IMG/VR virus record: IMGVR_UViG_3300020408_000028 | Coordinates: 1 to 29,182 of that record | Strand: one strand, 5' to 3' | From: a virus | Length of the DNA: 29,182 nt | Shown: positions 25,017-29,182 of the stretch, piece after piece | Layout: every line of letters begins with the position of its first letter | Position numbering within the stretch: the first letter of the stretch is position 1 | Made by a program: the position numbers and the translations under genes | The notes under the pieces: generated by a model | The model's database searches: none | What the model was told of the DNA's origin: nothing | What the model saw: the letters and a program-made list of their open reading frames with translations, nothing else

Positions 25017-28000
25017 TTAATTTAATGCTAATATCAGTGGAGTAAGTTGTGCTTGTATTGCTCTGTTAAAATCTCTTCCTCTTATTGTAGATGTGGTTTG
25101 GTCAATTGTCAAACCGTCACCAATACGGAAGTTACCTTTTTGATCAGTGCTAGTGAACGGAACTTGCCCACCATTTATCGCTACCACCTCATTCTCAGGT
25201 ATTGGTTTTCCTGCTTGGAATGGGTTAGCTGTATTTATGTCATTACCAGCACCGATATACTCGAATGAATGTGAACTTGTAATGATACGACTTAATCTCA
25301 CAAACTCAACTTTTGTTCCAGCAAATATCGGATAAGGTATAAATTCATTGAATGTCACAGTTGAAATACCAAGATTATTTGATGATTTTGTAGATTCACT
25401 TACTGTGAATAATATTGGATCCATATTTACAGTCGCTGCTCCTGCACCACCACCAGATATATTAACATTTAATGTTTGAGTAGGTAAGAAATTACGACCA
25501 CTGTTTATCACATCTACTGAAGTAATTGTGCCAGCAGCACTCACATTTGCTGAAAATTCTGGTAAAACTGCTTCAGGTCCTAATGGTGGACTATCTAATG
25601 TTATAATTGGTGGTGCAGCAGAAGTATAATCACCATTATTACCTCCATTTGTAATAGTCAAAGATCTAACTAATTCAAGTGGTTCTGTAATTAATTCAGT
25701 TGAAGTACTATCGGCATAGTTATTCATGTCAAGATGGAAGTAAGTCCCTTGCCCATCAAAAGGAGTTCTTGTTCTCTGAAGAATATCAGTAGTACCTGTT
25801 GATATAATTGAATCGCCACCAGCAATTATTGGTGTATTAATAGTTCCAAAAAATTCTATATCACCAAAACCATCTGCAAATAGACCAATACGACCAAATG
25901 ATGAGTTAGAGTTTGTTAAATCACATTGTCCACCAGATGTTGCAGCAATTCCAATATCACATGCAATCGTAAATATTGAAACAAGTTGTGCGTATGCATT
26001 ATTTGATAATGATACACCTATACCTGCTTCATTGTATTGTGTAAATGAGTCACAGACCATAGACTTTAAATCCTGACCTAAATCATTCGTACCTGTGTAA
26101 TTAGCGTTGGCATGATCACCATTAATTTTCATACCAATACTCTTTGTCATAAAGTTAGTGCAGTTTCTCACGTAAGGTGATCTCCATCTACCAGACGCAC
26201 CCTCATTTGCTGGACCTAAATCAGTGAATCCAGTAGCAGCTTGATGTGTAAATCCAATATTTACATCTGCTTGAGTTGGTGGGAATGCGACTGCTCCACA
26301 ATTAGAATGATCGTCAGATATATTCGCACCTGTGAAACTCAAATTTTCAATCAAACAACCTCTTCTTACATGGAAGAAATCTTTATTTTTATTTTTTGGA
26401 ATCAGTAAAACTAATCTTAAATCTTCTCCATTTATCGCCACATCAGTTCTTAATCCAACTGGATTATCTTCCACATAAGTACCAGATCTCACACGTATCG
26501 TATCTCCCTCCTGTGCAACTGCTGCTGCAGCTCCTATCGTATACTTTGCATCACCCTCCAATAATCCACTATTCGTATCACAACCATTCTTTGTTACCCA
26601 AATTGTTCTCTTTGTCTGAACACCAGATGGTCTCCACGATACACCAACACCAACTCCACTCACATCAAATGATGATAATCTATAATCTGTTTTACAAACT
26701 CCTACACCATTATTTTGGAAGAAATCAACAATTCTAGACTCTAGTTCAAGAGTTCCAAATAATTTTGTATCTTGTCCTACATTTAAGTTTTTTGCTATTC
26801 CTACACCACCATCAATGACTGCAGCACCTGTGGTGACTGATGTAGATTGTTGCCCGTTATCAACATCTAATCTACCAGCTATGACTGCACTTCCACCCAT
26901 ATTTAAATTTTCTTCTATACCAACTCCACCCTCTACAACTAATGCTCCTGAATCTTTTGTTGTTGATGATGTTATATTTTCAATTATTGTTTTTCCACCA
27001 ACATTTAATCTCTTTTCAATACCAACACCACCTTCAACAACTAACGCTCCTGTATCTTTGTTAGTGCTATCAGTATCTTTTACAATAGTTGTAACATCAC
27101 CTACATATAATTTCTTGACAATACCAACACCACCATCGATCTGAACTGAAGCATTGTTTATATTGGACGCATCTAATGTGCTATTAAACGTTGTGTTCCC
27201 GTCAACATCAAGTGTTCCACCAAGTTGAGTGCTTGCATTAACATTTAAGTCACTATCAAATTGAACATTATTTGTTGCGTGTAATGATCCTGTGATATCT
27301 AAATCATATGATGGTGCATTATTTTTTATTCCAACCTTTGTCATTCTATAGATATCTTGAGCACCATTATATCCCCAGAAATCTTGTGTCTGTATGTCAG
27401 CTATAAGTGTAGGATTACTAGGATTGGGTATTGGTATTACACTATCAACACCATTTCCACCACTATTGACTTGTCTAAAGTTTAGAACTGTGAATGACTG
27501 TGCTACACCAGTTGTGGGTATGTAAGAACCTTCATCTTGTATGAATACACCCTCTGAAAAATTAGGTTGAAACGATACCCACCTTATTCCAGTCGCATCT
27601 CTCTGTAGAAAGAATCCATTTCCACCAGGTGAATCTGTAGAGTCGTAAATATTTCTTGATACTCTAATACTTCCATCAAAATCTGCTCTCAATATACCTT
27701 GATTTGCATTATCAATACCAAAATCACCAGGACTCGCAGTTCCAACTCCAATTGTGCCTAGTCCCGTGACTACAAATGATTCTGTATCTGTATTGACTTG
27801 GAAGTTTTGTGCTGGTATAGTGGTGCCGATACCGACCAGACCATCATCAGTAACAATAAAAACGGACTTGAATGGATCAACTGGGTCTCTTGGATCTAAT
27901 GTTTCTCCACCAATTGCAACCTGAAATCTACCATCAGGTTGTGTGCTGCCAATTCCAACTCGACCAGGACTTGATAGACTATCACAAGAATTTTCTCCTA

Positions 28001-28292
28001 CAATCGCAGTGAATACAGTACCTGCAAGTCCTACATCAAATTTATCTAAAGCAACTAAACAATCAAAGGTGCTTGTACCCTCTGCAGTTATACCTCCACT
28101 TACAAATAATTTCTTATTAATTGTTACGTCATTCTCAAAAGTTACATTTCCTTCACTTAATACATCAATATCTGCATATAATTTACCATAAACGTATACA
28201 TCATCCGCAAATTCAACTTTTTGCGTAAAATGATCTACATTCTCATCTCCAAAATACGGATTAGGGACTGGTCCGTTATTGAAACCTGGCAT
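25017..28292 (-). CDS. large beta-helix fibre or baseplate protein (1091 aa)
   Basis: Residues 1 to about 200 carry GIGTTIPAQNFQV-like strings typical of phage fibres. Residues about 385-510 hold four tandem copies of a 34-residue unit (ALVVEGGVGIEKRLNVGG). From about 566 (IWVTKNGCDTNSG) to about 850 there is a pectate-lyase-like right-handed beta-helix, with TNSNSSFG near 794. HSFEYIGAG near 1010 and a GNFRIGDG segment close to the C-terminus have counterparts in the 1971-aa protein. The start at 28292 shares a base with the previous stop (TAATG) and has a strong AGGAGG nine bases upstream. Its neighbour is the probable baseplate 256-aa protein, so it may be a fibre attached close to the baseplate. 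No catalytic residues were identified. Confidence 0.68.
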   Translation of the reverse strand: MPGFNNGPVPNPYFGDENVDHFTQKVEFADDVYVYGKLYADIDVLSEGNVTFENDVTINKKLFVSGGITAEGTSTFDCLVALDKFDVGLAGTVFTAIVGENSCDSLSSPGRVGIGSTQPDGRFQVAIGGETLDPRDPVDPFKSVFIVTDDGLVGIGTTIPAQNFQVNTDTESFVVTGLGTIGVGTASPGDFGIDNANQGILRADFDGSIRVSRNIYDSTDSPGGNGFFLQRDATGIRWVSFQPNFSEGVFIQDEGSYIPTTGVAQSFTVLNFRQVNSGGNGVDSVIPIPNPSNPTLIADIQTQDFWGYNGAQDIYRMTKVGIKNNAPSYDLDITGSLHATNNVQFDSDLNVNASTQLGGTLDVDGNTTFNSTLDASNINNASVQIDGGVGIVKKLYVGDVTTIVKDTDSTNKDTGALVVEGGVGIEKRLNVGGKTIIENITSSTTKDSGALVVEGGVGIEENLNMGGSAVIAGRLDVDNGQQSTSVTTGAAVIDGGVGIAKNLNVGQDTKLFGTLELESRIVDFFQNNGVGVCKTDYRLSSFDVSGVGVGVSWRPSGVQTKRTIWVTKNGCDTNSGLLEGDAKYTIGAAAAVAQEGDTIRVRSGTYVEDNPVGLRTDVAINGEDLRLVLLIPKNKNKDFFHVRRGCLIENLSFTGANISDDHSNCGAVAFPPTQADVNIGFTHQAATGFTDLGPANEGASGRWRSPYVRNCTNFMTKSIGMKINGDHANANYTGTNDLGQDLKSMVCDSFTQYNEAGIGVSLSNNAYAQLVSIFTIACDIGIAATSGGQCDLTNSNSSFGRIGLFADGFGDIEFFGTINTPIIAGGDSIISTGTTDILQRTRTPFDGQGTYFHLDMNNYADSTSTELITEPLELVRSLTITNGGNNGDYTSAAPPIITLDSPPLGPEAVLPEFSANVSAAGTITSVDVINSGRNFLPTQTLNVNISGGGAGAATVNMDPILFTVSESTKSSNNLGISTVTFNEFIPYPIFAGTKVEFVRLSRIITSSHSFEYIGAGNDINTANPFQAGKPIPENEVVAINGGQVPFTSTDQKGNFRIGDGLTIDQTTSTIRGRDFNRAIQAQLTPLILALN

Positions 28293-29062
28293 TATGCAAA
28301 TCCTCCTAAACCAGGAATACTCAATTGACCCATCGATTGTCCTACATTACCTAGTGAACTTGAGATAGCACCAGTATCAATATTAGAAGCAAGCTCACTA
28401 AATTGTGAAGTATCAACATTGCTTAATTGTTCTGTTAAACCACCAGTCATATCTTCTAATTTACTCGCTATTTTTGCTTCTTTTAATTTATCAGTGAGCG
28501 ATGTCATTGATTTAGTCAATGGTCCAGTTATAGTTGCAACATTATTAGGATCAAATGGTAAACCTGCGTATGCAGTTTGTGCAAAAGAATCACGTAAAAC
28601 AAATTTACCAGGATTTTGTGCAGATGTATTAATACTGGGGGCATCTAGCATAATATGATTTCCCTTTAAGTTTATTGCTTTACATGTAGTTAAATCCATA
28701 TTTTCTGTACAATTCATAACAATTCTTTTAGCTTGAATTTTAACTGATCCATCACCAGTGGCAGTTATTGTTACATCACCCTCTCTACCAACTATAACCA
28801 CACTTGGTTTTGCATTATTTTTTGTCATTCCACCTGCCATCGTCACAGTCTCATCAACAAGAATATGATACTGACCATCTTCAGTCTGTGTTATAGAAGT
28901 TGATTTACCATTTAATTCAGATAAAATTGTGGACGCTGTTCCACCACAAAATCCATATTCTGGATTTGATGTGTCAATTCTAAAATGTGAACCAAAGGAT
29001 TCAAAGTTTCTTTTAATCCAATTAGTTGGTCCTACATTTTGATTTGGTCTTTCCTGTACCAT
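28292..29062 (-). CDS. beta-helix-containing baseplate-type protein (256 aa)
   Basis: Residues about 85-150 are a run of short alternating strands (GDVTITATGDGSVKIQAKRI, then NLKGNHIMLDAP), the style of the C-terminal prism of gp5/VgrG-like needle proteins and other hub-associated proteins. The C-terminal 75 residues are Ser/Leu/Gly-rich and probably helical (SLTDKLKEAKIASKLEDM), ending SIPGLGGFA. The start at ATG 29062 is supported by AGAGG nine bases upstream and a GATAAATA motif further up. It heads the visible structural run. A role in the baseplate hub or spike is inference from this fold impression and position; the lysozyme and OB domains of T4 gp5 are absent from this protein. Confidence 0.5.
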   Translation of the reverse strand: MVQERPNQNVGPTNWIKRNFESFGSHFRIDTSNPEYGFCGGTASTILSELNGKSTSITQTEDGQYHILVDETVTMAGGMTKNNAKPSVVIVGREGDVTITATGDGSVKIQAKRIVMNCTENMDLTTCKAINLKGNHIMLDAPSINTSAQNPGKFVLRDSFAQTAYAGLPFDPNNVATITGPLTKSMTSLTDKLKEAKIASKLEDMTGGLTEQLSNVDTSQFSELASNIDTGAISSSLGNVGQSMGQLSIPGLGGFA

Positions 29063-29080
29063 ATATGAAAACCTCTGTAA

Positions 29081-29088
29081 TATTTATC
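29081..29088 (-). promoter_or_regulatory. candidate T4-type late promoter motif (GATAAATA)
   Basis: GATAAATA on the minus strand fits NATAAATA. It lies 18 bases before the ATG at 29062 and overlaps the TGA of the upstream gene. With a start about six bases downstream, the transcript would begin around the AGAGG ribosome-binding sequence (29076-29072), so the leader would be very short. It is the best-placed of the late-motif candidates here. Confidence 0.45.
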
Positions 29089-29182
29089 AGTATCCACCAT
29101 ACCCACCGCTTGGTGGTGGTGATGCAGGAGGAGGTGATGCAGGTGGTGGACTTGCAGGAGGAGGTGACGCAGGTGGAGGTGA
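29087..29182 (-). CDS. 3' end of a protein with Ser-Pro-Pro-Pro-Ala repeats
   Basis: The frame enters from the right edge and ends with TGA at 29089-29087. The visible 31 residues are five SPPPA-type pentapeptides (the last as SPPPS), followed by GGYGGY at the C-terminus. The regular repeat, the clean stop and the late motif directly after it support a real gene. Proline-rich tails of this kind are flexible linkers or extended spacers. Only the tail is visible, so the identity (perhaps a hub or baseplate protein) cannot be given. Confidence 0.6.
   Translation of the reverse strand, partial: SPPPASPPPASPPPASPPPASPPPSGGYGGY

Overview
The window looks like part of the late structural region of a marine T4-like myovirus, most like phages of Prochlorococcus or Synechococcus, although a SAR11 or related marine host cannot be excluded. 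The reasons are: very AT-rich DNA, tightly packed genes with TAATG and ATGA junctions, no tRNA, integrase or plasmid-type genes, very long virion fibre proteins made of fibre-type modules (GIGTxxPxxxLxV and TGNVTGD strings, an S74 chaperone, collagen-like triplets, a tail-collar domain), and a cargo of 2-oxoglutarate/Fe(II) oxygenases plus a flavin-dependent halogenase. The phage and host assignment is inference from protein families, not a database match.

Layout. (a) 1-1754, minus strand: a possible gene start at the left edge behind a sigma70-like promoter, then a 2OG-Fe(II) oxygenase translationally coupled behind a tryptophan-halogenase-family protein. (b) 1755-1829: a divergent control region in which one palindromic -35 (TTGACAA) seems to serve both directions. 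(c) 1830-3639, plus strand: three further, mutually different 2OG-Fe(II) oxygenases joined by ATGA overlaps. (d) 3633-29182, minus strand, read right to left: end of a protein with a Ser-Pro-Pro-Pro-Ala tail; a beta-helix-like baseplate-type protein (256 aa); a 1091-aa and a 483-aa structural protein; a collagen-like protein (634 aa) plus seven-repeat propeller protein (555 aa) plus 43-aa ORF; a second collagen-like protein (392 aa) plus propeller (557 aa) plus 77-aa ORF; a collagen-like fibre ending in a tail-collar domain (1006 aa); a fifth 2OG oxygenase with its own promoter and a 77-aa ORF; a 1971-aa fibre with a C-terminal S74 auto-chaperone; a 756-aa fibre; and a glycine-rich, gp38-like adhesin (323 aa).

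How it may work together. Block (d) would build the baseplate periphery and host-contacting fibres. Three collagen-like proteins carry many Pro and Lys residues at the Y position of G-X-Y triplets, and five oxygenases, several of prolyl-hydroxylase type, lie beside or among the fibre genes. The most interesting testable idea is that phage-encoded oxygenases hydroxylate the phage's own collagen-like fibres. An alternative is that the oxygenases and halogenase act on host metabolites, host proteins or nucleic acid. No CRISPR array, insertion sequence or tRNA was seen, and no non-coding stretch exceeds 150 bases.
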